The notes under the pieces are model-generated. The model saw only the letters and a list, made by a program, of their open reading frames with translations, was not told the DNA's origin and did no database searches. From Candidatus Cryptobacteroides faecihippi (GTDB taxonomy: Bacteria > Bacteroidota > Bacteroidia > Bacteroidales > UBA932), in the NCBI GenBank assembly GCA_018066065.1, contig JAGHSC010000251.1, forward strand, positions 1-13,747: a stretch of DNA of 13,747 nt, given 5' to 3'. Each line of letters opens with the position of its first letter. Position 1 is the stretch's first letter. Shown here in pieces: positions 1 to 8,769 of this stretch. A program made the translations under genes and the position numbers.

Positions 1-282
1 CTTAAGGCCCGCTGCGAGGACAGCGCCGCCCAGTTCCACAACGCCCTGCGCAACAAGTACCATCAGGCAATGGGGCTGCAGAAGGTCGCAGCCGACTACT
101 AGGCCGAGGTCGGCAGGATCGTCAGCCTGGAGCTCCTCGACAAGGCTCTTGCAAGCGGCGAACTCTCCCTCGTTGAATATGAGCTCGAGGAGGTGATGTG
201 GTACGATGCACTCTCGGGAGCACTCGAGAGCGAGAGAGACTACATGATGATCGTCGCCGAACTCAATCAGTACTCACGATAG
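1..282 (+). pseudogene. TolC/CzcC-type outer-membrane efflux protein, C-terminal part with in-frame stop
   Basis: Frame 1 is open from the window edge to TAG at 280-282 (followed at once by TGA) except for one TAG at 100-102. The translation downstream of that stop, with its LLDKALASGELSLVEYELE segment, a WYDA motif and the ending LESERDYMMIVAELNQYS, has the usual shape of the last helical hairpin of TolC/CzcC-like outer-membrane factors of Bacteroidetes RND efflux systems, where a leucine-rich helix precedes an ALEAERDY..ALAEL-type end. Such proteins form the trimeric channel through which inner-membrane pumps expel drugs or metals. The beginning lies outside the window. The stop could be a CAG-to-TAG change, a sequencing error or true decay. 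Recoding of TAG is unlikely because three other genes here end in TAG. Family assignment is by pattern memory over about 93 residues, so moderate confidence. Confidence 0.6.
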
Positions 283-310
283 TGAATTATCAGAAACAAC
301 CACATAAGAA

Positions 311-2698
311 ATGAAACGAACACTGACTTTACTGATTGCATCCCTGGCAATCACATCATCTCTCCATGGCCAGCAGAACCAGATGGAGCTCTGGTATGCC
401 CAGCCGGCATCGAACTGGAACGAAGCCCTTCCGGTCGGAAACGGAAGGATCGGAGCAATGGTCTTCGGCCAGTCATGGAATGAGATCATACAGCTCAACG
501 AGGAGAGCCTCTGGGCAGGATGCAAGCAGGAATGCGATGCGGATGCAAGAGAGTACCTTCCTGAGATCCAGAGACTTCTACTTTCCGGAGAGATTGCGGC
601 AGCAGACAGCCTGGCCGAAATTCACCTGAGGAGCACACCTCAGAGAATCAGGTCCTACCAGACATTCGGAGACATCCACATCGATTTCTACGGAGGAGAT
701 GGGACATCGCACTACAACTATCCAGCCCCTCCTGACCTTCCTTACTTCAGAAGATCCCTGGACATCAGAAAAGGAATTGCAGTCACAGAGCATTCCGCCA
801 ATGGAATCAACTACCGGAAGGAAGTCTTTGCGTCTGCCATCGACGACGTGATCGTCATCAGGCTGTCGGCAGACAAGCCAGGAGCGATCACCGCCAAGCT
901 TTCCTACATGAGGTCGCTGGATGCAATTTCCTTCCCGGCCGGGGACGGGCTTCTCGGAATCAAGGGGCAGATCGTAGACCTTCCCCTTCTGGATGCAACG
1001 GACCCGGGCGAGCACATGAAGTTTGCCGGTGCGATCAAGGGATTCAACAGGAACGGAACACTTCAGGCAATCAACAATTCCCTGCTGGTCAAGGATGCTG
1101 ACGAGGTCATCTTCCTGGTGGCCATGAACACTGACTACAACTTCGCCAAGCTGGACTTCGACCGAAGCATTGACCCTTTCTCACTCTGCGAAAAGCAGCT
1201 GGAAGCTGCCGGGAAGAAATCTTTCGACCAGATGCTGAATGACCACCTGAAGGAGCATACAGCCATCATGGACAGGGTTTCACTGACTCTCGGCGACCCT
1301 GGCAGGGCGGCAATCCCGACCGACAGGAGACTCCAGGCCGTCGCTGCCGGAGAAAGCGACCCTGCTCTCGCCGCACTGTTCTTCCAGTACGGCCGCTACC
1401 TCCTCGCAGGATCGTCAAGGAAGCCGGCAAGGCTTCCGGCAAACCTGCAGGGAATCTGGTGCGCTGACTATGCTGCCCCTTGGAATGCCGATTTCCACAC
1501 CAACATCAACATCCAGATGAACTACTGGCCGGCCGAAGTCTGCAATCTTTCCGAGACCGTCATGCAGTACTCCGACTGGATCAACGCAATAAGGGAACCG
1601 GGACGTGTCACGGCAAGCAAGACGTTCAATTCGAAAGGATGGACGGTAAACCATCTCTCTGACCTCTTCGGACACACTTCCATCAGCGACGGAGTAGCGT
1701 GGGGAACATTCCCGATCGCAGGATCATGGCTTGCCCTCCACCAGTGGGAGCACTACCAGTTCACGATGGACAGGGACTATCTTAAGAACGACGCCTACCC
1801 ATCGATGAAGGAAAGCGCGGAATTCATGCTTTCATTCATGGTAGAGGACAGGAACGGTCACCTTGTGACCTGTCCGTCCAACTCACCGGAGAACTCTTAC
1901 ATCATCCCAGGCAAGGGTGTGTTCAGGCTGACGTACGGCGCAACGATGGATGTCGAGATCACTTCCGAACTTTTTGCCGCATGCATCAAGGCATCCGAGA
2001 TTCTCGGAATCGATGCCGGCTTCAGGAAGGAGCTGAAGGCAGCGATGGCCAAGCTTCCACCGATCAAGGTCGGAGAAAGGTACGGCACGATCCAGGAGTG
2101 GATCGAGGACTACGAGGAGCAGGAACCGGGACACCGTCACATGTCCCACCTGTTCGGCTTGTATCCTGGCACGACAATCACCTCGAAGGATCCTGAGCTG
2201 TTTGCCGCTGCAAGGCGTACAATCGAGCGCAGAAGGAAGTACAATGAGGATCCTGAGACCAGGATCGGCTTCTACACAGGATGGAGCAGAGCATGGCTGA
2301 TCAACTTCTACGCAAGACTCCAGGATGGAGAAGGAGCCGGCGAGAACGTCAACGCCCTGCTCGCGAAGTCAACCCTCCCGAACATGTTCGACAATCACCC
2401 GCCGTTCCAGATCGACGGAAACTTCGGCGGCGCTGCCGGAATAGCCGAGATGCTGCTCCAGTCACACGAAGGGGAACTTCACCTTCTTCCTGCCCTTCCA
2501 CAAGAATGGAAGGACGGAGAGATCAAAGGACTAAGGGCCCGTGGTGGCTACACCGTCGACATAGCGTGGAAGGACGGCAGGATCAGAAGCTACCGCATCC
2601 AAGCCGACAAGCCAGGCAAGGCAAAGGTACGGATCCACGGCGAAGAACGCCCAAGGACCATCACGATCAAAAGCGCAGACTACTCGTGGTCTGAATAA
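311..2698 (+). CDS. Secreted GH95 alpha-L-fucosidase
   Basis: A 795-residue glycoside hydrolase family 95 enzyme, expected to remove alpha-linked (typically 1,2) L-fucose from host glycans, milk oligosaccharides or xyloglucan by inversion. Residues 1-20 form a signal peptide (MKRT, hydrophobic core, cut near SLHG/QQ), so it is probably periplasmic. The N-terminal beta domain has the family hallmark LPVGNGRIGAMVFG (40-53) and QLNEESLWAG (61-70). The (alpha/alpha)6 barrel has NLQGIW (378-383), HTNINIQMNYWPAE (396-409), CPSNSPENSY (521-530), GWSRAWLINFYARLQDG (658-674) and FQIDGNFGGAAGI (699-711). By analogy with Bifidobacterium AfcA, N398, N400, E527 and D702 are the likely catalytic residues. 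H396 sits where, as I recall, fucosidases carry His and the L-galactosidase variant carries Thr. Length is normal and the gene looks intact. It starts 28 bp after the efflux remnant with no recognisable promoter in that gap, so it may be read from upstream. Its stop lies 3 bp from the stop of the convergent gene. Confidence 0.93.
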   Translation: MKRTLTLLIASLAITSSLHGQQNQMELWYAQPASNWNEALPVGNGRIGAMVFGQSWNEIIQLNEESLWAGCKQECDADAREYLPEIQRLLLSGEIAAADSLAEIHLRSTPQRIRSYQTFGDIHIDFYGGDGTSHYNYPAPPDLPYFRRSLDIRKGIAVTEHSANGINYRKEVFASAIDDVIVIRLSADKPGAITAKLSYMRSLDAISFPAGDGLLGIKGQIVDLPLLDATDPGEHMKFAGAIKGFNRNGTLQAINNSLLVKDADEVIFLVAMNTDYNFAKLDFDRSIDPFSLCEKQLEAAGKKSFDQMLNDHLKEHTAIMDRVSLTLGDPGRAAIPTDRRLQAVAAGESDPALAALFFQYGRYLLAGSSRKPARLPANLQGIWCADYAAPWNADFHTNINIQMNYWPAEVCNLSETVMQYSDWINAIREPGRVTASKTFNSKGWTVNHLSDLFGHTSISDGVAWGTFPIAGSWLALHQWEHYQFTMDRDYLKNDAYPSMKESAEFMLSFMVEDRNGHLVTCPSNSPENSYIIPGKGVFRLTYGATMDVEITSELFAACIKASEILGIDAGFRKELKAAMAKLPPIKVGERYGTIQEWIEDYEEQEPGHRHMSHLFGLYPGTTITSKDPELFAAARRTIERRRKYNEDPETRIGFYTGWSRAWLINFYARLQDGEGAGENVNALLAKSTLPNMFDNHPPFQIDGNFGGAAGIAEMLLQSHEGELHLLPALPQEWKDGEIKGLRARGGYTVDIAWKDGRIRSYRIQADKPGKAKVRIHGEERPRTITIKSADYSWSE

Positions 2699-2701
2699 GG
2701 A

Positions 2702-5700
2702 CTACCTGACGTAGATCATCCAGCCGCGCCTCGGTGCGACAGTGATGGTCTCGCCAGGATTCCATGTCCTTGCAGGCTGGAAGTCATCGACTTCCGGTGC
2801 GGTGAGGACTGCCTTCGCAGGATCGAGTCCAAGGCTCTCCCAGTCGATTGTAAGGGTCACCTCGTGCTCATCGTCGGAGAAGTTTCCGACGGCGAGGAGG
2901 GTGCATCCATCATTGATGAAGGCAGTGACCTTGACGGAAGGATCGCTGGCCTCGGCCACCGGGCAGTCTTCCCAGAAGCCGGCCATGTCGGCGTCCTCGA
3001 TGCCGAACTCATCCCAGACCTTCCAGATCGGGCGAGGGTTGCAGATCACACCTTCGGTGTTCCACTGGCAGCGGTTGGTCATGCCGAAAGTCATTCCAAG
3101 CCAAGGGTTTCCGCCACTCTGAAGCATGTCGCCAGGAAGGCCGAACGGAATGCCGGAGGATTCGGTAAGGAAGGCAGTAGAGCTGAGTCTGTCGTACTTG
3201 AAGAACTCTCCGAACCAGACCTTGTCGATGTAAGGGAAGAACTCGGTGTACTGGATTGCAGGGCCCTTCGAGAATCCGGTGTTGGAATGCAGGTCGATCA
3301 GGCAGCCAGGCTTGACGGTCTCCATCGCGCGCCTCATCCTCTTGAGGATGTCACGGCCGAAGGTGACGTCATCCATGTAGATGCCGTCGATGTCGGCATG
3401 CCTTACCAGCCATGCAAGACCCTCGACATAGTAGTTGAACACCTTGAAGGTCCTTCTGCCATCAGCACGGCCGCATCCGATGGATGATGGTCGGCGACAT
3501 CGAAGTCGAAATGATGGTACCACTGATGGGTGTAGTCGGAGCAGAGGTGTTCCTGCAGCCATGCCGCTCCTCCACCTTCGCCGCCTCGGAAGATCTCATG
3601 TCCGAGACTGCGGATTGCCCAGATCTCGGGAACAGCGTTGCTGAGTTCCCTGACAGTGTAGTAGATCTTCAGCTTGCATCCCTTTGAATGGAGGTCATCG
3701 GCAATTCCATGGAGAGTCTGCGCCATCTGGTAAGGATAGTTGATGAATGGATTCATCTCGGTCGCATGGTGGATGTTCACGACCGTGACACCGGCGTCGA
3801 TGTCTGAATCTGAAGGGAGGACAGGTGAACCATGGTAGTACCTGTCTCCGAAATGCGCCTCAGGTGTCAGATCCTTGACAGGGGTGACGATGAGCGCATA
3901 TTCATAGTCCACGGAGGCGCCTGCCTCGAGGGTGCGGCTGCCGCTGTAGGCAACCACGGTCACGTCATCCTCGCCATTGAGGATCCTGAAGCCGCCCTTT
4001 CCGCCATTGTCCCAGCTCAGCGGGTAGGCTGGATGGTAGACGTTGAGAAGCGGGCCTGTGTAGGACGAGCCCCTGAGCTCGCACTGGATTCCGGCCTCGG
4101 CACGTCCGATCCAGAAGCTGTCGAAAGGCCAGAGCAGGTCGTCCACGTAAGGGTTGTCAGACTGTGCCTTGGCGATCGGTGCCGGCTTGCCGGATGCGTC
4201 GATGACCTTGACCGGTCCGGACCAGCCGCCCTCGAACTCCTGCGGGATCTCCTGAGCATGAAGTCCAAGGCCCATGAATGCCTTGGCGACATCCTTGCTG
4301 ACAGGTATCTCGAGGCGTATGTCATCGATGTCGATCTTCTTCTGTGCCCTGATGGTGTACTTGGTATCGACCCATCCGTCGAACTCGACGGTGACGTTAC
4401 AGGTAATTTCAAGTCCATCATTTTCAGCGTGATAGATTCGATTATAGGTACTTCTTCCAAGCTTTGATGAGATTTCTGATGCGAGGATCGGAATCTCCTT
4501 CCCGCCGGAGACGATCACCAGGCGGACGGGGCTGTCCAGGACTTCCCAGTCCCAGGATTCGATCTGCTCTGCTGAGCCATTCCCGGCGAGCTTGACACTC
4601 CTCCCGAGAACGCTGACCGTGTCGCCGGAGACTGCGACATCCGAATACGGTGCAGTCGGGATGTCCTCAAGGCCGAGGGTGGAGTTCAGCCAGCGGAGAC
4701 GGCTGTGGCGCCATGGCTCATTGTCTCCCCTGTCTTCGATCGGTGCACCTTCCACGGTGAGTGTGACCGGGACGACAGCTTCCTTGCCTGCATCATCGCT
4801 AAGGGTAAGGGTGCCATTGTAGACTCCACATGCTTGATTCTCAGGAATATCCACTCCAAACCACAGAGGCTGGACCGTTCCCTTCGGAACCGTCACATCG
4901 AAGGTCACGCTCTTGCCTGCAGGGTCGGTTCCCTCCAGGTTGATGCATGTCACCGCCGAGGCAGGGATGGTTCCCGCCGCGCTCCTCAGGTCCGTGATTG
5001 AATATTCAAGCTTGCCGAGTGGTGCCTCAGGGGCCCAGATGCAGGCCTGGAAGGCATAGTACTCATTAGGAGCGGCAGTGCCACTGAAGCCTTCGCCCTG
5101 CTTGATTGCGAGCCATCTGGAAGGTATCTCGTCCCTCATCCTGGCCGGGTAGATCCTGTCCTCAGGGAAGACATACATGTCTGCCTTCTGGGACGAGAGG
5201 TACTTCTTCCTTTCGGATGCCGTGGCAGGGAGTTCCATCGGGTAGAAACTGTCGAAGGTCGTCCTGCTCTCGACTCGTACAACTCTGGCGGAGACTGGCT
5301 TTGGAAGATTTGCAACCCACCTTGAATCAGGAGCTTCCTCCTGCTTAAGGTAGTCGCAGAAACAGTTTCCGCAGCCGAGCTGGACATTGTATGGAAGATA
5401 GTAGAAATGGTAGGTTCCCGACTTTACAGGGCCGAAGACGATGTCGCATTCTTCGTTGTCGACTCTCTTCCTGAGGATGTTCGGGACCTGCTTTCCGGTC
5501 GAAGCCTCGACGATGATGAATCGATGGTCGGCAACGCCGTTTCCATGACGTCTCCAGTTGAACACCACCTCTGCGGATTCGGCTGAGCGTGGTACATTGA
5601 TGACTGCCCTGTGGTTACCAAAAGATTCCTCCCACGGTTCGGACGGAGTTCCATAAGGGTAGTCTCTGCCGGAAAGTGGGAGGATCGAAGTGATAACCAG

Positions 5701-5727
5701 GAGCAGAGACAGGATGTGTCTGTGCAT
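2702..5727 (-). pseudogene. Secreted GH123-like (DUF6067-type) putative glycoside hydrolase, split by a -1 frameshift
   Basis: One gene in two frames. The 5' part (5727 to about 3470) encodes a signal peptide (MHRHILSLLLVITSILPLSG) and beta-rich domains, including a WFGVDIPENQACGVYNGTLTL segment (289-309) and HSRLRWLNSTLGLED (341-355), which I associate with Bacteroidetes GH123-like/DUF6067 proteins. The 3' part (about 3470 to 2702) continues the TIM-barrel in the -1 frame: FNYYVEGLAWL, DIDGIYMDDVTFGRDILKRMR, CLIDLHSN, DKVWFGEFF, SGIPFGLPGDMLQSGGNPWLGM, then a beta-sandwich tail ending in GWMIYVR. Each frame turns to nonsense past the join; the first ends at 3403 and the second is open only from 3562. 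Total length is 3026 nt, one base short of a 1008-residue protein, so a single lost base fits. DIDGIYMDD holds candidate catalytic acids. Substrate unknown; GH123 proper are beta-N-acetylgalactosaminidases, but specificity cannot be inferred here. It follows the DUF1846 gene by 7 bp. Confidence 0.78.
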
Positions 5728-5734
5728 ATGGTTA

Positions 5735-7210
5735 TTAGATTTGTTCCTTGCTGCTGTCTGCCGGGTCGCAGGTAAGGCCTACGCCGAGTTTCTTGAAGAT
5801 CTTGCTGTCAACGTCTGAAAGCTTGACGGTGCTGTGCATCTGGCAGCCCTTGAGCTGTGGAAGCATGGCAAGTGCGCGCTCGCAGTTCTCGTCCATCGTG
5901 CTGGCGACGGAAAGTGCGACAAGCACTTCGTCAGTGTGGAGACGTGGGTTGTGGCCATGGAGATAGTCCACCTTGGTCTTCTGGATCGGGTTGATCATCT
6001 TCTGAGGGATGAGCTTGACGCTGTGAGGGATGCCCGCAAGCTGCTTGAGTGAGTTGAGAAGCAGTGCGGCGCTTGGTCCGAGCAGAGGGCTGCTCTCTCC
6101 TGTGATGATGGTTCCGTCAGGAAGCTCGAGTGCTGCGGCGTCGGAACCGGACTGGTCGCGGCGCTCATGGGCTGCAACCGTGGTCTTGCGGTAGTCGGTC
6201 GTCAGGCCGGCTCTCTTCATGATGAGGGCCATGGTGTTGACTTCGGACTCATTGCAGTCTCCGTCGGCAAGCCTGTTGAGTGAAGTGTAGTAGCGGCGGA
6301 TGATCTCGTTGTTGGATGCATCGCGGCAGACTTCGTCGTCGCTGAGGCAGTAGCCTACCATGTTGACACCCATGTCGGTAGGTGACTTGTAAGGATTCTC
6401 GCCGTAGATGCCTTCGAAGATGGCATTGAGCACAGGGAAAATCTCGATGTCACGGTTGTAGCTGATCGCAGTCTCTCCGTAAGCATCGAGATGGAAAGGG
6501 TCGATCATGTTGACGTCCTTGAGGTCAGCGGTAGCTGCCTCGTAGGCGATGTTGACAGGATGCTTAAGAGGAAGGTTCCAGACCGGGAAGGTCTCGAACT
6601 TGGCGTAGCCGGCCTTCACTCCGCGCTTGTTCTCCTGATAGTGCTGGCTGAGGCAGACTGCCATCTTGCCGCTTCCAGGGCCCGGAGCAGTGATCACGAC
6701 CAGTGGCCTGGTGGTCTCGACATAGTCATTCCTTCCGAATCCTTCGTCGGAATCGATGAGGGAGACGTTGTGAGGATAGTCCTCGATGGTGTAGTGATAG
6801 TAGGTCTTGATGCCCATGCCTTCGAGTTTCCTGCGATAGGCGTCGGCGCTGGACTGACCGTTGTTGTGGGTGATCACAACTGAATTGACGAGGAAGCCGC
6901 GCTTCACGAACTCGCCGCGGAGGCGGAGAACGTCCATGTCATAGGATATTCCCAGGTCGCTCCTGACCTTGTTCTTCTCGATGTCAACCGCACTGATGAC
7001 AATCACGATCTCGCAGCAGTCGCTGAGAGTCTCGAGCATGTGGAACTTGCTGTCAGGCTGGAAACCCGGCAGTACCCTGCTTGCATGATAATCATCGAAT
7101 AACTTACCACCGAACTCCATGTAGAGCTTGTCACCGAACTTTGCGATGCGCTCCCTGATGTGTTCCGACTGGATTTTGAGATATTTTTCGTTGTCGAACC
7201 CGTATTTCAT
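5735..7210 (-). CDS. DUF1846 (UPF0371) family protein
   Basis: A 491-residue cytosolic protein of the DUF1846/UPF0371 family, conserved across gut bacteria; structures exist but I know of no settled function. The start at 7210 gives MKYGFDNEKYLKIQSEHI, the normal family N-terminus. An ATG four codons upstream (7222) would overlap the likely -7 box at 7220-7227 and is rejected. Visible features are GFDNEKY (4-10), a basic/acidic HNNGQSSADAYRRKLE stretch (115-130), a P-loop-like APGPGSGKMA (175-184) that could bind a nucleotide or phosphate, and NPRLHTDEVLVALSVASTMDEN (421-442), all typical of full-length members. There is no signal peptide or membrane segment. Its stop precedes the start of the GH123-like gene by 7 bp on the same strand, suggesting co-transcription; whether that link is functional is unknown. 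Family assignment is strong, function open. Confidence 0.92.
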   Translation of the reverse strand: MKYGFDNEKYLKIQSEHIRERIAKFGDKLYMEFGGKLFDDYHASRVLPGFQPDSKFHMLETLSDCCEIVIVISAVDIEKNKVRSDLGISYDMDVLRLRGEFVKRGFLVNSVVITHNNGQSSADAYRRKLEGMGIKTYYHYTIEDYPHNVSLIDSDEGFGRNDYVETTRPLVVITAPGPGSGKMAVCLSQHYQENKRGVKAGYAKFETFPVWNLPLKHPVNIAYEAATADLKDVNMIDPFHLDAYGETAISYNRDIEIFPVLNAIFEGIYGENPYKSPTDMGVNMVGYCLSDDEVCRDASNNEIIRRYYTSLNRLADGDCNESEVNTMALIMKRAGLTTDYRKTTVAAHERRDQSGSDAAALELPDGTIITGESSPLLGPSAALLLNSLKQLAGIPHSVKLIPQKMINPIQKTKVDYLHGHNPRLHTDEVLVALSVASTMDENCERALAMLPQLKGCQMHSTVKLSDVDSKIFKKLGVGLTCDPADSSKEQI

Positions 7211-7219
7211 AACGGGACA

Positions 7220-7227
7220 CAAATTTA
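7220..7227 (-). promoter_or_regulatory. Bacteroidetes -7 box (TAAATTTG) for the DUF1846 gene
   Basis: Read on the minus strand, TAAATTTG matches TAnnTTTG exactly. A TTGG (7251-7248) lies 20 nt upstream, the usual distance for the -33 element (TTTG-like, one base off). Transcription would begin only a few bases before the ATG at 7210, giving a very short leader. Confidence 0.5.
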
Positions 7228-7281
7228 ATAAAAACTTTTGCTTTTGTCCAATGGTAAAGGCTTTTATTTTTCCTAAAAGGC

Positions 7282-7289
7282 TATCTTTG
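7282..7289 (+). promoter_or_regulatory. Bacteroidetes -7 box (TATCTTTG) for the beta-helix gene
   Basis: Exact TAnnTTTG match 47 bp before the ATG at 7337. The -33 element is degenerate (T-rich, around 7262-7271). A 7-bp direct repeat AAAGGCT (7256-7262 and 7276-7282) with a 20-bp period, and a small dyad CTTTTA/TAAAAG (7261-7266, 7274-7279), sit where a regulator could bind; neither is proven. Confidence 0.5.
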
Positions 7290-7336
7290 TGGATGCCCAG
7301 GAGGGCACGTCACACCTATTCATTTTTACAAAGGTC

Positions 7337-8581
7337 ATGAAACTCCACAAGATAGCTCTTTCAATCTGCGCCATGCTCGCCGCAGTCACCTCCTTCTCAC
7401 AGGAAGCCAGGACAAGGATCAGGATCGCCGCAGCCAATTCCGCTGCGGCCGACAAGGAATCCGCCGATGTGGTCTGCGAGGGACATCACGATGAGATTGC
7501 GATCCAGAAGGCTTTGGAAAGCCTCGGTGGATGCGGCAGGATCGAGCTGGCCTGCGGAGACTACATCGTCGATGGGTTCTCCATCGCCGAGGACGGGAGC
7601 GGCTATGCGATCAGGACCGGCTACGATTCGAACATCTGGATTGAAGGCGACATGCCGAACTGGAATGGCTCAGGTGTCAGGATCATGGTGTCCAGCGAAT
7701 GCTATGAGTCCCTGAGCGATGAAGTCATCTATTCAGTGATCGGAGCGACTTCGGGAGACTATTTCCAGACCATGTCGCAGAATCTCGAGCTGAGGAACCT
7801 GGCAGTCTACCTGCCGGGCAACCAGAAGAGGATCATCTGTCTGGACGGCTACAACACCGGCAGGATGAGTGCTGTAAGATGCAACTGCAGGGGTCCGAAG
7901 AACAACAGGGACACCGACATCACTCTTGGTGTCATGGACTGCGTCGGCATCAGAGGCCTAAAGGGTTCGAACAATGGGACGGCAACGGAGTTCAGCCACT
8001 GCACCGTCATCGGTCTCGGTGTGGGATTCGCGCTCTCCGGCGAGCATCTCGTGCTGGTCAGTTCGACTTCGATCGGCTGCACCTACGGTTTCACGTTCAA
8101 TCAGTATCCTAATAATTTCCAGGGCACGGCCCAGGTTCACCCGATCACTCTCATCGGCTGCCACGACGAGGTGTCTGCCAACTACCCGAAGTTCTTCGAC
8201 AACCCGCTCGGCCAGTCCATCCGCTTCATCAACTATGCAGTGGAGCACTATCCTGCGAACCTTGCGCTGGGTGGAGACTATGCCACTGAGACGACTCCGG
8301 GCCAGTGGCACGGCATCATCGACTATGCGATCCAGAACTTCAACCATGGGGACGAGTGGATCCAGAACTCTCCGTCCCTCCCCTTCTGGGCTCCCGGCAG
8401 CGGAATATCCGTACAGTCGCACAACAACACTCACAAGAGTGTGGTCAGCAGTGCGGAGCGAAAGGCCTATGCTCCCAACCTCGGCCAGACTGTCTCCGAC
8501 ACCGACCTAGGCAAGACCCTGACCTGCATTGATCCCGCAAACAAGCTTTGGGTCGACGCCCGAGGCAAGAAAGTGAAGTAA
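7337..8581 (+). CDS. Secreted right-handed beta-helix (pectate-lyase-like) protein
   Basis: A 414-residue exported protein. The ATG at 7337 is chosen because it directly begins a signal peptide (MKLHKIALSICAMLAAVTSFSQ); an in-frame GTG at 7289 would add 16 residues and fall inside the -7 box. Residues 41-80 (ESADVVCEGHHDEIAIQKALESLGG, then RIELACGDYIVDG) are the typical opening of pectate-lyase-superfamily beta-helices, where an ADyvCDGtdDe.aIq.Al motif precedes the first coil. Short turns follow with regularly spaced hydrophobics and stacked Asn, Cys and Gly (LELRNLAVYLPGN; HCTVIGLGVGFALSG; VSSTSIGCTYGFTF), as expected for parallel coils. No catalytic triad can be named, so lyase, hydrolase and binding roles all remain open. 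Cysteines are unusually numerous for a periplasmic protein. It is transcribed alone, divergent from the DUF1846 gene and convergent with the DNA polymerase gene. Confidence 0.78.
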   Translation: MKLHKIALSICAMLAAVTSFSQEARTRIRIAAANSAAADKESADVVCEGHHDEIAIQKALESLGGCGRIELACGDYIVDGFSIAEDGSGYAIRTGYDSNIWIEGDMPNWNGSGVRIMVSSECYESLSDEVIYSVIGATSGDYFQTMSQNLELRNLAVYLPGNQKRIICLDGYNTGRMSAVRCNCRGPKNNRDTDITLGVMDCVGIRGLKGSNNGTATEFSHCTVIGLGVGFALSGEHLVLVSSTSIGCTYGFTFNQYPNNFQGTAQVHPITLIGCHDEVSANYPKFFDNPLGQSIRFINYAVEHYPANLALGGDYATETTPGQWHGIIDYAIQNFNHGDEWIQNSPSLPFWAPGSGISVQSHNNTHKSVVSSAERKAYAPNLGQTVSDTDLGKTLTCIDPANKLWVDARGKKVK

Positions 8582-8769
8582 GTTGCCTCGGCGGACGGGG
8601 TGTGCACTCCTGGGGCGCGGCTTTGCCCTCCGATTCCGTCCTTCCCGCGAGTGACGGACGGGATAATGGCTCCATCCTGCTTGTGAGGCCCTCCGAGCGG
8701 GCTTTTGTCCAGGAATCACCCTGACTTCCGTCACTTCTTAAGCACCAGCGGAAGGCCGCCCAAGGAGGC
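8582..8769. repeat. Convergent spacer with inverted repeats, possible dispersed palindromic element
   Basis: 188 bp between two convergent genes, with no credible coding potential. It holds a 6-bp stem CCGTCC (8636-8641) / GGACGG (8656-8661); an alternative stem CCCG (8644-8647) / CGGG (8659-8662) inside the same hairpin; and a 9-bp perfect inverted repeat AGTGACGGA (8650-8658) / TCCGTCACT (8727-8735). The arrangement resembles REP-type intergenic palindromes. Both copies of the 9-mer and the competing stems are read directly; membership in a repeat family is inference and needs the rest of the genome. Confidence 0.4.
8688..8706 (+). terminator. Weak terminator-like hairpin
   Basis: GCCC (8688-8691) can pair with GGGC (8699-8702), followed by TTTT (8703-8706). 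The stem is only 4 bp, so it is a poor intrinsic terminator, but it lies about 110 bp after the beta-helix gene in the right orientation. Confidence 0.25.

Noticed and set aside
100..102. Stop-codon recoding (TAG read as an amino acid)
   Set aside because: Three other genes in the window end in TAG at family-appropriate lengths.
2864..3487. A 207-codon plus-strand open frame
   Set aside because: It lies antisense to the GH123-like gene; the minus frame shows clear family motifs, and the plus translation has no recognisable domain.
3403..3562. Programmed -1 ribosomal frameshifting
   Set aside because: The shift direction would fit, but no X-XXY-YYZ slippery heptamer or downstream stem was found in the overlap.
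3832..4467. A 211-codon plus-strand open frame
   Set aside because: It is antisense to the same gene and is a by-product of GC-rich codon use.
7289..7336. GTG start adding 16 residues to the beta-helix protein
   Set aside because: It would overlap the -7 box and push the signal peptide inward.
8445..8734. Minus-strand small open frames across the spacer
   Set aside because: Arg/Pro-rich translations with no domain; they overlap the 3' end of the beta-helix gene and derive from palindromic DNA.
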